Positions 17,594 through 25,891 of a stretch of DNA of 64,000 nt are shown here, piece after piece. The DNA is from Sphingobacteriia bacterium (GTDB lineage: Bacteria > Bacteroidota > Bacteroidia > Chitinophagales > Chitinophagaceae). A program made the position numbers and the translations under genes. Position 1 is the stretch's first letter; the number at the start of each line of letters is the position of its first letter. The notes under the pieces were generated by a model. That model did no database searches, was not told the origin of the DNA, and saw nothing but the letters and a program-made list of their open reading frames with translations. The stretch covers positions 67,001 through 131,000 of the forward strand of contig RDZY01000008.1 of NCBI GenBank assembly GCA_004294135.1. Reading direction: 5' to 3'.

Positions 17594-20161
17594 TTATGGA
17601 TGGGGTTTTAATGCAATAATATTGGCCAATAAACGGTAAGCACCTGTTACGCCTGCGGGTAATTGACGAAACAGCGTCATGCTGATATACGTAAAATTAC
17701 CTTTGCCATATTGGGCTGTAATTAAACTTCCTTCGGTTTGCTTTTCGCCAGTATCATTCATGCTTAAAACTGCATTATAAGGAGCAGCTACAGGCTCCAT
17801 CTGATAGGTGCTGCGCTCCTGTACCCAGCCTTTAAAATCATTGTCGCTAATTTTATTGGGATAATTCAAGAAAGGGTGACTGGGATTGAGCATATTTACT
17901 GGCGCATTTTCTTCTGTGATGCGGGTATTGGTGATGGAAAAAGCATAGGGGCCTACTTTTACTTTTTTATTTCCGACCTGATTGGTCTTTAAATATTGTA
18001 CAATCAAATGCCCCCCTTTTGAAATATATTGATTCAGTACATCGTTTTTATTGGTAAGCCATTCATGTATATTATAAGCACGAATACCTACCATTACTGC
18101 TTGGTATTTACTTAATTTCTCTGGGGTGATATCGGCTTCTTTCAAGTAATCAACCGTATAACCCAATTGGGCCAATGCTTCTGGAACAAGGTCGCCAGCA
18201 CCAATAATATAAGCAAGCTTTTTACTAACTGTTTTTATTAAATCATTTACTACTATGGTATTGTCTTTATAGAAATAATGAATGGCAGGAATATGGTCGT
18301 ATTTAATGGCTTTCAAATAATGTACCGCAGCATATTTTTTACCGTTGCCTTCGTAGCTTATTTCAGCAGAAATATTAGAGGCGGTTTTATTTTCAAGTAT
18401 TTGATTCATGTCAAAAGTATAAGGATAAATACTTCCTGCATTAAGATCCATTAAAGTATCTTTTGAGAACAGGTATTGCTCCCCATCTTTGAGACTGATT
18501 TTGATAGGGATGGCGGGCACTGTAAAATTAGATTTAAACTGCAATAGTAGTGGGGTGATGCTGGTATTGCTTTTTCCAGTATTTGAAACTTTGGCTAGCA
18601 GCACTTGTTTGTCCAAAGAAATAACCATGGGAGCAATCACAATTAATGGTTGGTGCAATTCTCCCCTCACTGGATCTACGTATTTGTATTGGACTGGCCT
18701 AGTGATGGTCCAAGAAATTTCATTCATGCTGAACACAAATTTTGCAACGAATGCTGGATCAGATTCAGCATTACCAATTAGTCCATAATCAGTTACATTA
18801 AAAGTACCTATGTCGGCCATTGGCTTTGCAAACCAATAAGGCTGGGAATAGGATGTCTTTAAAGGCACTGTAAAACTTTCACTAAGCAGCCAATTGGTAT
18901 TGGCAGGTGTTGCTTTGTTTAAAATAGTATCGTAGGATTGTTCCCCCGAAGTATTTAATAGAATACGATCGAGTTGCAAATTCACATCGGTTCTTTTATT
19001 CAGGAAAAAATTTACGGTAAGTTTTTCACCAGACACCGCATATTCCGTATCTGTTGTAGCTTCTATAAAAACACCAGCACAGGCAATTATCAAGTCTTCT
19101 ATTTCTTTTTTCTTCTGGTACCACCAACTACCAATAAAGCTTATGTTTTGAAATTGATGGTATAGTTTTACCAAAGCTTCTACAGATTTTTCGGAATGAT
19201 CAAATTGATAATGATCTATAATGGCTTGGATAGCGAGTGCAAGTGCGGCTCCTTCATTTGGAATTCTATTCCAATCGGTAACAATTCCATCCATCAATGA
19301 ATTTTTTGCAGAGTCACCAGCAATGGTCGCAAAATATTCATAAATCTGTCCCTTTCTACGAGGTCTTCCTTCACCTTGACTTTTGTGCATGCTTCTTGCT
19401 TCACCCCCTAGTTCTCCATAATTTTTTCCAATTATGGGATTGTAAACACCAGCATCAATTTTTAATTGGGTATCACTGGTAGTATTGGCTCCGCCAAAAT
19501 TGAATGTATTCCAGAGCAAACGTTTTGCCTGCCAAATAGTTACCCCTTCTTTTAGTTGTTCTGGAAATTGTGTAGCATCGGCTGCTGCTTTAAAAGCTTC
19601 GATGGATAGCATGGCGGAAGCGGTGTGGTGGGCGTGGCCAGCACGAGCATCGGGTGGGAATCGGTTGATGATGATATCGGGTTGAAATTTTCGGATTACC
19701 CATACCATATCGGCCAGTACTTTTTGTTTATTCCAGTAGCGAAGTGTTTCATTGGCAGACTTGCTGAATCCAAATTCATAGGCACTGCTAAAATATTGTT
19801 CAGCGCCATCTATTCTTCTGGCAGCAAGCAATTCTTGGGTTCTGATCAACCCCAATTCGATACCCTGTTCTGGGCCTATGAGGTTCTGCCCCCCATCACC
19901 CCTAGTTAGACTCAGATAGGCAGTCCTGTATTTTTTTTCCTTAGCCAGATAAGGGAGTAAGCTATTGTTCTCATCATCTGGATGAGCTCCAATATAAAGC
20001 ACAGATCCCAATACCTGCAATTGCCTTAATTGCTGATAAATTTCGGCACTCCCCATGGCTAGTGGGGATTGAGCCAGCAAAGGAATTGGGTTGAAAAAAA
20101 TGGTTATAATGAGGCAACAAAATAAGCACCGTTGTATAATACATTGAAACATAGCTATCAT
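17594..20161 (-). CDS. Secreted PIG-L (LmbE-like) deacetylase with large C-terminal extension
   Basis: The 855-aa protein has a signal peptide (an ATG at 20152 is an equally good start) and an LmbE/PIG-L domain at about 50-250. The zinc-binding motif AHPDDE is at 59-64 and the distal His cluster GHAHHT at 175-180. Family members remove acetyl groups from N-acetylglucosaminyl substrates. The remaining 600 residues contain beta-sandwich-like segments and, near the C-terminus, a Rossmann-like part (YIIGAGDLVPEALAQLGYTVDYL, with a later GKGNFTYISM) that resembles glutamine-amidotransferase-like folds. It is probably periplasmic or on the surface. It is first in a tight cluster with two tiny ORFs, a symporter and a GH13 enzyme. 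Confidence 0.85.
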   Translation of the reverse strand: MIAMFQCIIQRCLFCCLIITIFFNPIPLLAQSPLAMGSAEIYQQLRQLQVLGSVLYIGAHPDDENNSLLPYLAKEKKYRTAYLSLTRGDGGQNLIGPEQGIELGLIRTQELLAARRIDGAEQYFSSAYEFGFSKSANETLRYWNKQKVLADMVWVIRKFQPDIIINRFPPDARAGHAHHTASAMLSIEAFKAAADATQFPEQLKEGVTIWQAKRLLWNTFNFGGANTTSDTQLKIDAGVYNPIIGKNYGELGGEARSMHKSQGEGRPRRKGQIYEYFATIAGDSAKNSLMDGIVTDWNRIPNEGAALALAIQAIIDHYQFDHSEKSVEALVKLYHQFQNISFIGSWWYQKKKEIEDLIIACAGVFIEATTDTEYAVSGEKLTVNFFLNKRTDVNLQLDRILLNTSGEQSYDTILNKATPANTNWLLSESFTVPLKTSYSQPYWFAKPMADIGTFNVTDYGLIGNAESDPAFVAKFVFSMNEISWTITRPVQYKYVDPVRGELHQPLIVIAPMVISLDKQVLLAKVSNTGKSNTSITPLLLQFKSNFTVPAIPIKISLKDGEQYLFSKDTLMDLNAGSIYPYTFDMNQILENKTASNISAEISYEGNGKKYAAVHYLKAIKYDHIPAIHYFYKDNTIVVNDLIKTVSKKLAYIIGAGDLVPEALAQLGYTVDYLKEADITPEKLSKYQAVMVGIRAYNIHEWLTNKNDVLNQYISKGGHLIVQYLKTNQVGNKKVKVGPYAFSITNTRITEENAPVNMLNPSHPFLNYPNKISDNDFKGWVQERSTYQMEPVAAPYNAVLSMNDTGEKQTEGSLITAQYGKGNFTYISMTLFRQLPAGVTGAYRLLANIIALKPHP

Positions 20162-20182
20162 CGTTTAAAGTAACGAAGATAG

Positions 20183-22012
20183 CTATTGTTTTACCACGGT
20201 GAATTCTACCCTTCTATTTCGTTGGCGACCATCATCAGTTGTATTGGTGGCTACTGGCTTGGTAGAACCAAATCCTTGAGCGTTGATTCTACTTTCGTTG
20301 AGTCCTTTATCAACCAATGCTTTCTTTACTGCATTCACCCTTTCTGTGCTCAAGGAAAGATTTGCTTTTTCATTACCAATATTATCAGTATGTCCCGACA
20401 AAGCAATTTCAATAGAAGGATTGCGAATTAATAAGTCGGCCAACCGCTCAATTTCTCCGGCACTCTCTGGTCGTAAACTCGCTTTACCAAAGTCGAAGAA
20501 AATATTATTGAGACTGATGGCTTTACCAATTTCAATAGGTGAAAGATAAAGGTCTCTAATAATTTCAGTGTACTCATTTTGCTTTATAAGGTCGAGACTA
20601 TTACTGAGTGAAAAAAAACCAGGAGCAGCTGCTAAAAATCCATAATTAAATCCACAAGGTAGCGCAATTTGATATTCACCTGTTTGAGGATTTGCATTAG
20701 CCATTCCTATATTTTCGTTGGTCACTAAATTTTCATAGATAATAGATGCTCCCATTACTTTTTTAGTAAGGTCGTTGTAAACTTTACCCTTTATAAGTAC
20801 AACAGGTTTGGGTCTTAGTACTTCTTTTAATTGTACTTTAACAATATCTCCTTTGCCAAAGCCATCTTGATTAGAAACCATATAAGCAAATTCTGCTTTG
20901 GCATCAAGTGTATAATAGGCATCCCAGCTAGGCGTATTTATTTCAGAACCTAAGTTCACTGGTTCCGACCAATTTTGCCAACTATCATCTTGTCGAACTG
21001 ACATCCAAATATCATTACCACCAATAGATCCAATTCGATCAGAAGAATAATAAAGTGTTTTCATATCAGAGGCCAGATAGGGCGTTCCTTCATCTATTCC
21101 TTTTAAAGCAAAAACCTTAATGGGCTTGGGTTCACTCCATTCAAATTTAGGGATCAATATTCCTCCACGTCCACCCATACCTAAAGACCCAGATTGTCCA
21201 GTTGAGCCTACACCAGAAGTTGAATTATTTTGTTCAGTTTTATGAGGCGTATTTGTGTCACTACTTTTGCCTTTACTAACTTCTTCCTTATTATTTTTAC
21301 GGTTTTTTTTCTTTAAATCGGCTAGACTGAATTTATGTTTTTTTTCTTCAGGCGCGCCTCCGCCATTGGCACCAGCATCTGGAGTATCTTCTTCTATTCC
21401 TGTAGCAGTTCTTTCCTCAAACACTTCTGACTTATTTACTGAAGTACTATTTTTAAAAGAAACATAGATATTACCTTTCATTTTATCTAGTGGATCAGAG
21501 AGCGCAATTAACATTGTTTTACCGTCACTACAAAGTGATATATTAGAATATTTAGAGCCAGAGCTAAGTATATTATAATTCTTAATAGTTATAGGAGTGG
21601 GAAGTGAAAAACCATTTTCCGTTTTTACAATGTAGGAAAAGCCGCCCTTATTTGTTCTTACCCCAGATGAGTCATAAGATCCCCTGATTATGAATGAATT
21701 TTGATCTACAGAAACGCTTTCAATTGAATTGAATTTTCCGCTGTTAAAAGGTTTACCTAAGTTGGAAGCTTCTTGCCATTTATCTTCAATACCGAGTATG
21801 GATAAATAGCCATCTTGAGAATCTTCTACGCCACCAGTATTACCCATATAATTATCGCGAACAAAAAATAATTTCTTGCCATCCGCACTAATTATGGGAT
21901 GTAATTCACCTGCATTCGTATTTACTTTGGCTCCTAGATTAATCTGTTTAGAATTTTGTGCTAAAATACAATTGCCAAGTAATAAGGATAAAAAAAATAA
22001 AAAATTATTCAT
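20183..22012 (-). CDS. OmpA-family protein with PD40 propeller repeats
   Basis: The 609-aa exported protein has a signal peptide (1-18), a PD40/WD40-like propeller (about 30-400, with repeats such as GKKLFFVRDN and MKTLYYSSDR), an interrupting low-complexity linker (about 225-290, first Lys-rich, then Ser/Gly-rich), a short carboxypeptidase-like beta domain (about 405-490) and a C-terminal OmpA domain (about 500-609). The OmpA domain has the peptidoglycan-binding signature LSGHTDNIGNEKANLSLSTERV and ends RRVEFTVV. It should tie an outer-membrane structure to peptidoglycan. Similar proteins occur near type IX secretion and PorP/SprF genes, which are not seen here. Confidence 0.88.
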   Translation of the reverse strand: MNNFLFFLSLLLGNCILAQNSKQINLGAKVNTNAGELHPIISADGKKLFFVRDNYMGNTGGVEDSQDGYLSILGIEDKWQEASNLGKPFNSGKFNSIESVSVDQNSFIIRGSYDSSGVRTNKGGFSYIVKTENGFSLPTPITIKNYNILSSGSKYSNISLCSDGKTMLIALSDPLDKMKGNIYVSFKNSTSVNKSEVFEERTATGIEEDTPDAGANGGGAPEEKKHKFSLADLKKKNRKNNKEEVSKGKSSDTNTPHKTEQNNSTSGVGSTGQSGSLGMGGRGGILIPKFEWSEPKPIKVFALKGIDEGTPYLASDMKTLYYSSDRIGSIGGNDIWMSVRQDDSWQNWSEPVNLGSEINTPSWDAYYTLDAKAEFAYMVSNQDGFGKGDIVKVQLKEVLRPKPVVLIKGKVYNDLTKKVMGASIIYENLVTNENIGMANANPQTGEYQIALPCGFNYGFLAAAPGFFSLSNSLDLIKQNEYTEIIRDLYLSPIEIGKAISLNNIFFDFGKASLRPESAGEIERLADLLIRNPSIEIALSGHTDNIGNEKANLSLSTERVNAVKKALVDKGLNESRINAQGFGSTKPVATNTTDDGRQRNRRVEFTVVKQ

Positions 22013-22028
22013 GGTAACTAATTAATGA

Positions 22029-22079
22029 AACTACACGCTTATAAATAGATATTTAAACACTATCAACAAGCGTGTAGTT
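22029..22079 (-). terminator. Stem-loop after the PQQ-propeller gene
   Basis: A perfect 12-bp inverted repeat (AACTACACGCTT / AAGCGTGTAGTT) encloses a 27-nt loop, just past the stop codon at 22085. The downstream T tract is weak, so this may be a terminator or a 3' stabilising structure. Confidence 0.5.
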
Positions 22080-22084
22080 ATTAT

Positions 22085-23797
22085 TTACAACTTGGTTTTT
22101 GCCTTAGTTATTTTGCTCTTTTCAAAGATAAAAATAAATGAACCGTCTTCGGAAACTTCAGTGTCTGCATCTTTTCTTGCATCATAATTGGTATAGCTAC
22201 CTGTTTCAAGATCAATGGCAATCTGGTCATTTTTTTCTGTCCTATAGAAAGCAATATTTCCAGATATATCATATAAATCACCGCGCTTGGTTCTAACAGC
22301 CCAATTTTTTTTACCCTCTGAAAACTTGTAGGATGATACTCCTTTTTCGCAAACCATAATTGCATTATCACCCATTCGAAACAAACTTTCTGTTTGTTTA
22401 ATGTCATCATCTTTCAAAGACACTTCATACTTTTCGGTGCCAGTAGCAGGATCAAGATTGTACAATTCTTTTCCACTTGCAACAATTAATTGATTGTCAT
22501 TAATAAAGGCGTTGGTAACTCCTTTAGAGAATCTTTCACTACGCCAAGCTTGCTGTCCATTATCTGCACTAAAACCCATTACACCAAAGGGTCCAAATTC
22601 TTTATAAAATCTAACACGCTCATAGGTAACCATACTAGCACTAGGCAGACCTCCAAATCCACCAACGTTTTGTTTTTTCTGAACGAGTGCCTGTACTTCA
22701 ACTCTTCCACCTACTTGTAAAATAAGTTTATCGCCTGCTTTGTATAAGTTTGGTGCTACTTTCAGATTTTTAATTTCATCGCTTTTCCAAATCAACTTGC
22801 CTGTATTTAAATTATACTTTGAAACAAATTGATGCGTTCTATCAGGAATATCAACAACAAAAATATTATCCCCATCAATAAGTGGTTCCGCAATAGCTCT
22901 ATACACAGCACTTCTTACAATTTTACTTCCACTATAATTCGCTCCAATTCCTCTTTTCGTTTCTTCCATAATACTTTCGTCGTGCACCACACTCCAAAGC
23001 ATTTTTCCACTGCTTAAATCGAACATTTGAATTCCTTGCAAATAGAGCATTAATTTATCTTCGTTCAATACTTTAAGCGACGCAAGTATATTACCAGTTT
23101 TGATCTCTCGCTCAACAGCTCCCCGAATATCTGTCTGCCAAATAATATCTCCATTTTTAATATTCAGTTTTGTCAACTGACTTTTAAATGCACCAAATGC
23201 TGTAAATATTTTAAGCCCATTTGCTGCATTTGGATTATAATTTAATGCTATAATGGTATTGTCATTTCTATTAATCAGGTATTTCCCTAAGGTTCCTTTA
23301 AATCCTTGTGTTTCCCAAAGTTCTTCACCAGTTCTTGCTTTAATCATGTGGAAAGCTGACTTACTAGAAATTGCAAACATTTCTAATTCTGGCATATATA
23401 CGACTGCTTCTCCAGAAACATTTTGGTACTTATCAGAATGCCATAACATTTGTCCATTCATAAGATCAATTACTGCCATATCATCTTTACCACGCTGACG
23501 ATCGAATAAGAATATAACTTTTGCATCCCACATGGGTATGCGTTCATCTACTTTATTCAACTTACCATCCGTTAATTTTTTGAAGGAATTTGTCCATTTT
23601 ACTTTCCCAGTTTTAGAATCAACTATAGAAATTTCTTTCTCACTACTAGAAATAATTAAACCTAGTTCTTCATTGAGTTCGTTTTGTTCGCATTTGTGCT
23701 CAAGTTTACTTTCCCATAATTCGGTCATGTCTTTTTGTGCTGAAACAATAATATTACCTACAAAAAGTAATATTAAAAAGAGGATTGATTTTTTCAT
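22085..23797 (-). CDS. Exported PQQ-type beta-propeller protein
   Basis: The 570-aa protein has a signal peptide (MKKSILFLILLFVGNIIVSA) and then repeated propeller blades of the PQQ_2 type. Typical strands are DSKTGKVKWTNSF, DLMNGQMLWHSD, KARTGEELWETQG, NIKNGDIIWQTD, DLSSGKMLWSVV and NLNTGKLIWKSD, each with a Gly-x-(Ile/Leu/Val)-x-Trp turn. About eight blades fit the length. There is no dehydrogenase signature and no haem motif, so this is probably a binding or scaffolding propeller rather than an enzyme. It is transcribed with the WD40-like gene upstream (31-base gap). Confidence 0.83.
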   Translation of the reverse strand: MKKSILFLILLFVGNIIVSAQKDMTELWESKLEHKCEQNELNEELGLIISSSEKEISIVDSKTGKVKWTNSFKKLTDGKLNKVDERIPMWDAKVIFLFDRQRGKDDMAVIDLMNGQMLWHSDKYQNVSGEAVVYMPELEMFAISSKSAFHMIKARTGEELWETQGFKGTLGKYLINRNDNTIIALNYNPNAANGLKIFTAFGAFKSQLTKLNIKNGDIIWQTDIRGAVEREIKTGNILASLKVLNEDKLMLYLQGIQMFDLSSGKMLWSVVHDESIMEETKRGIGANYSGSKIVRSAVYRAIAEPLIDGDNIFVVDIPDRTHQFVSKYNLNTGKLIWKSDEIKNLKVAPNLYKAGDKLILQVGGRVEVQALVQKKQNVGGFGGLPSASMVTYERVRFYKEFGPFGVMGFSADNGQQAWRSERFSKGVTNAFINDNQLIVASGKELYNLDPATGTEKYEVSLKDDDIKQTESLFRMGDNAIMVCEKGVSSYKFSEGKKNWAVRTKRGDLYDISGNIAFYRTEKNDQIAIDLETGSYTNYDARKDADTEVSEDGSFIFIFEKSKITKAKTKL

Positions 23798-23828
23798 TTA
23801 TTTATTTTTATGATTATTGATTAAAAGA

Positions 23829-25298
23829 CTATTGTTGAAAGTCAAAAGCATAGCGAAATTTAACCCTTCGCCCCTTAGGTATTTCTACCTCAAACTTTTG
23901 TTCCTTTATAATATCTTTCAGCAAATTTTGCTGCTTAATATTGGTAAGTTCATCGCTTTCGCAGAACACAGTTAAAACCTTTCCTTTCTCCCCTACCGTA
24001 ATGTCCATTACATACGTGCCAATAAGATTATTTTTGACTACTTTTTTACCAATATCTCCAGCTTCAATAGATGCAGAAAGTAATTCACTCAACTTCTCCG
24101 CCATTTCTTCATCTCCCCCTTGAATTCCTTTTCTACGAAAATGTGGCACTTTCACAAAATCCCATTCATAGATGGTTTTATCCATCCCAATAAATGCTTT
24201 GGTAGTACCACCTACTAAAGCAACTGGATTATAGTAAGAGCTAAACTTTAAAAACTTGCCCTTTACTTCATAATCAGCCATTACGGAGGCTATATCATTC
24301 AAACTTCTAACCTGAATTTGATGTATTTGTCCCGACATTCCTTCAACGGTAGTATTAATAATATGATCTGCGTTGGCTCTGAAATAAGCATTCATATCAC
24401 CAGATTTTACTCCGTATGAAAGATCAATTTCCCCAGTTGCCAATTCCATTCTCTCTAATACTTTTAGTGCAGGTGAAGTACTATTTTCTTGTCCCCCCAA
24501 GAACGCAGTATAGTATAAGTATTTCCCTTCAGCATCAAACTTCATTTGTACTACAATATCTACTTCATCACTACTAATTAAATAAGGTTTTTGAAGATTC
24601 TCCATTTTATAGATGAACAATATTTTTTTAGCCTTCCGAGCATTTTTGATTTCTTTTTTTCGTTTGGTAGCACTAGCTATATTTTTAAAAAATTCAATAT
24701 CAGCATCAACACTTACCACTATATTTTTCCCGTCAGGCGAAATAGCAGCGCACTCATTTTCTTTCATGGCAAATTCTTGCTTCAATTTTCCATCAGCAAT
24801 ACTGTACCATGCAAGGCCATTGGGAGAGCTTACAAAGGCAATTTCATCATTTACCATTTGAATATTAAAGCATTCATTCACGTGCAATAATTCTTTACCA
24901 GTTGATGCGTCTATTACCCATCCGTCATCCGGCAACTGTCTTTTATTTCCCTTGTTTTTTATTAAGTTGGACTTGCCGCCTCGGATGGTAATAAATTTCC
25001 CGGAAATGCTATAGTCAACTATTTGCGCTTGGCGACCATTTGTCAACTCCAAATTTCTCCATACCTGAGTTAGCTTTCCCGCAGCAGAAAAATCAAAACA
25101 AATCACCCGCCCTCCCGAAACAATACCTGTTAATTGTTTTTGATTGGGAGAAGTTGCCAAATCAACAAAGTAGCTGGCAATTCCTTCCGGCTGTAAGTCA
25201 ATCAGTCCAGCTTCAATAACCTGTTGTGCATATAAAACAGGGCTAGATATAAAAAGTACGAATACCACACTTATAAATCGCTTAAATAATTGTTGCAT
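23829..25298 (-). CDS. Exported WD40-like propeller with C-terminal TonB-C-like domain
   Basis: I start at the ATG at 25298 (489 aa) because it opens with a good signal peptide (MQQLFKRFISVVFVLFISSP); the upstream open frame would overlap the lipoprotein gene. The body (about 25-380) has beta-propeller strands (ISPDGKNIVVSVDADIEFF, MKFDAEGKYLYYTAF). The last 90 residues differ: GTYVMDITVGEKGKVLTVF, a helix with LLKDIIKEQKF, then GRRVKFRYAFDF, in the order of a TonB C-terminal or TonB-like periplasmic domain. This fusion is unusual. The domain call is by eye and needs a profile search. Confidence 0.72.
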   Translation of the reverse strand: MQQLFKRFISVVFVLFISSPVLYAQQVIEAGLIDLQPEGIASYFVDLATSPNQKQLTGIVSGGRVICFDFSAAGKLTQVWRNLELTNGRQAQIVDYSISGKFITIRGGKSNLIKNKGNKRQLPDDGWVIDASTGKELLHVNECFNIQMVNDEIAFVSSPNGLAWYSIADGKLKQEFAMKENECAAISPDGKNIVVSVDADIEFFKNIASATKRKKEIKNARKAKKILFIYKMENLQKPYLISSDEVDIVVQMKFDAEGKYLYYTAFLGGQENSTSPALKVLERMELATGEIDLSYGVKSGDMNAYFRANADHIINTTVEGMSGQIHQIQVRSLNDIASVMADYEVKGKFLKFSSYYNPVALVGGTTKAFIGMDKTIYEWDFVKVPHFRRKGIQGGDEEMAEKLSELLSASIEAGDIGKKVVKNNLIGTYVMDITVGEKGKVLTVFCESDELTNIKQQNLLKDIIKEQKFEVEIPKGRRVKFRYAFDFQQ

Positions 25299-25344
25299 TG
25301 AATAAATGATTGGGTTAATTGAATTGTTTGTAGGGTAACGAAAC

Positions 25345-25818
25345 CTAAGGGCGAATCGGTAAATCTTTAATGGTGATATACACTCGATCATTAATGCTTG
25401 GTATGGATACTATACCTGTTCCACTAAGCTTATTATTTGCATTGATAATAACTGTGATTGACCCCGCACCAGTAGTATTTCCAGATGTCCCTGGTCTTTC
25501 ATATGCAACTGCATTTCCACTTGTTGACAGAGAATAAATAGCGGGCGCTAATGAAGTAAGATTTATCTCAAAAAAATAGCGAGTAGTAGTAGCCCCCTTA
25601 TATACAAAAATAGATTTATATTGAGCCGAAGCATACGCTGAATCACATACAATAGGAGTGCCGGCTCCCCCGCCACCTTCTACCCAAGTAACGGCACCTA
25701 AGCCATTGGCGCCAACCGTACCGGATTGAATCCCATTTGTAATTTCGTCTTTAGTACAAGAAAAAAGACTACTAGCTGCGATAAACGCAAATAACAATTG
25801 CAAAGAATACTTTTTCAT
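25345..25818 (-). CDS. Small exported lipoprotein, unknown function
   Basis: The 157-aa protein starts with a lipoprotein signal peptide ending LFSC, with the lipid-carrying Cys at residue 21 followed by TKDE. The mature part is Gly/Ser/Thr-rich, with beta-strand character (YKSIFVYKGATTTRYFFEIN). No family is recognised. It is 46 bases upstream of the propeller/TonB-C gene and is the probable first gene of the 25.8-20.2 kb cluster. Confidence 0.65.
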   Translation of the reverse strand: MKKYSLQLLFAFIAASSLFSCTKDEITNGIQSGTVGANGLGAVTWVEGGGGAGTPIVCDSAYASAQYKSIFVYKGATTTRYFFEINLTSLAPAIYSLSTSGNAVAYERPGTSGNTTGAGSITVIINANNKLSGTGIVSIPSINDRVYITIKDLPIRP

Positions 25819-25866
25819 AAAATTTAATTATTTTTTTCAAAAATGAGATTTCTGTAGGGTTACACA

Positions 25867-25884
25867 ATACCGTCCGTACGGTAT
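25867..25884. promoter_or_regulatory. Inverted repeat in the divergent promoter region (possible operator)
   Basis: ATACCGT-CCGT-ACGGTAT is a perfect 7-bp inverted repeat with a 4-bp spacer, also holding the palindrome CCGTACGG. It lies between the lipoprotein gene and the glycosidase gene. On the minus strand it abuts TTG (25865-25867), followed 19 bases on by CATTTTTG, a near-consensus -7 box. The layout suits a dimeric regulator such as a TetR-type protein. Confidence 0.45.
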
Positions 25885-25891
25885 ATTTAAA

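Noticed and set aside
18489-18788. 99-codon plus-strand frame opposite the PIG-L gene
   Set aside because: It lies inside a convincing 855-aa gene and has no domain.
25299-25391. 31-codon N-terminal extension of the propeller/TonB-C protein
   Set aside because: It overlaps the lipoprotein gene and would hide the signal peptide at the ATG at 25298.
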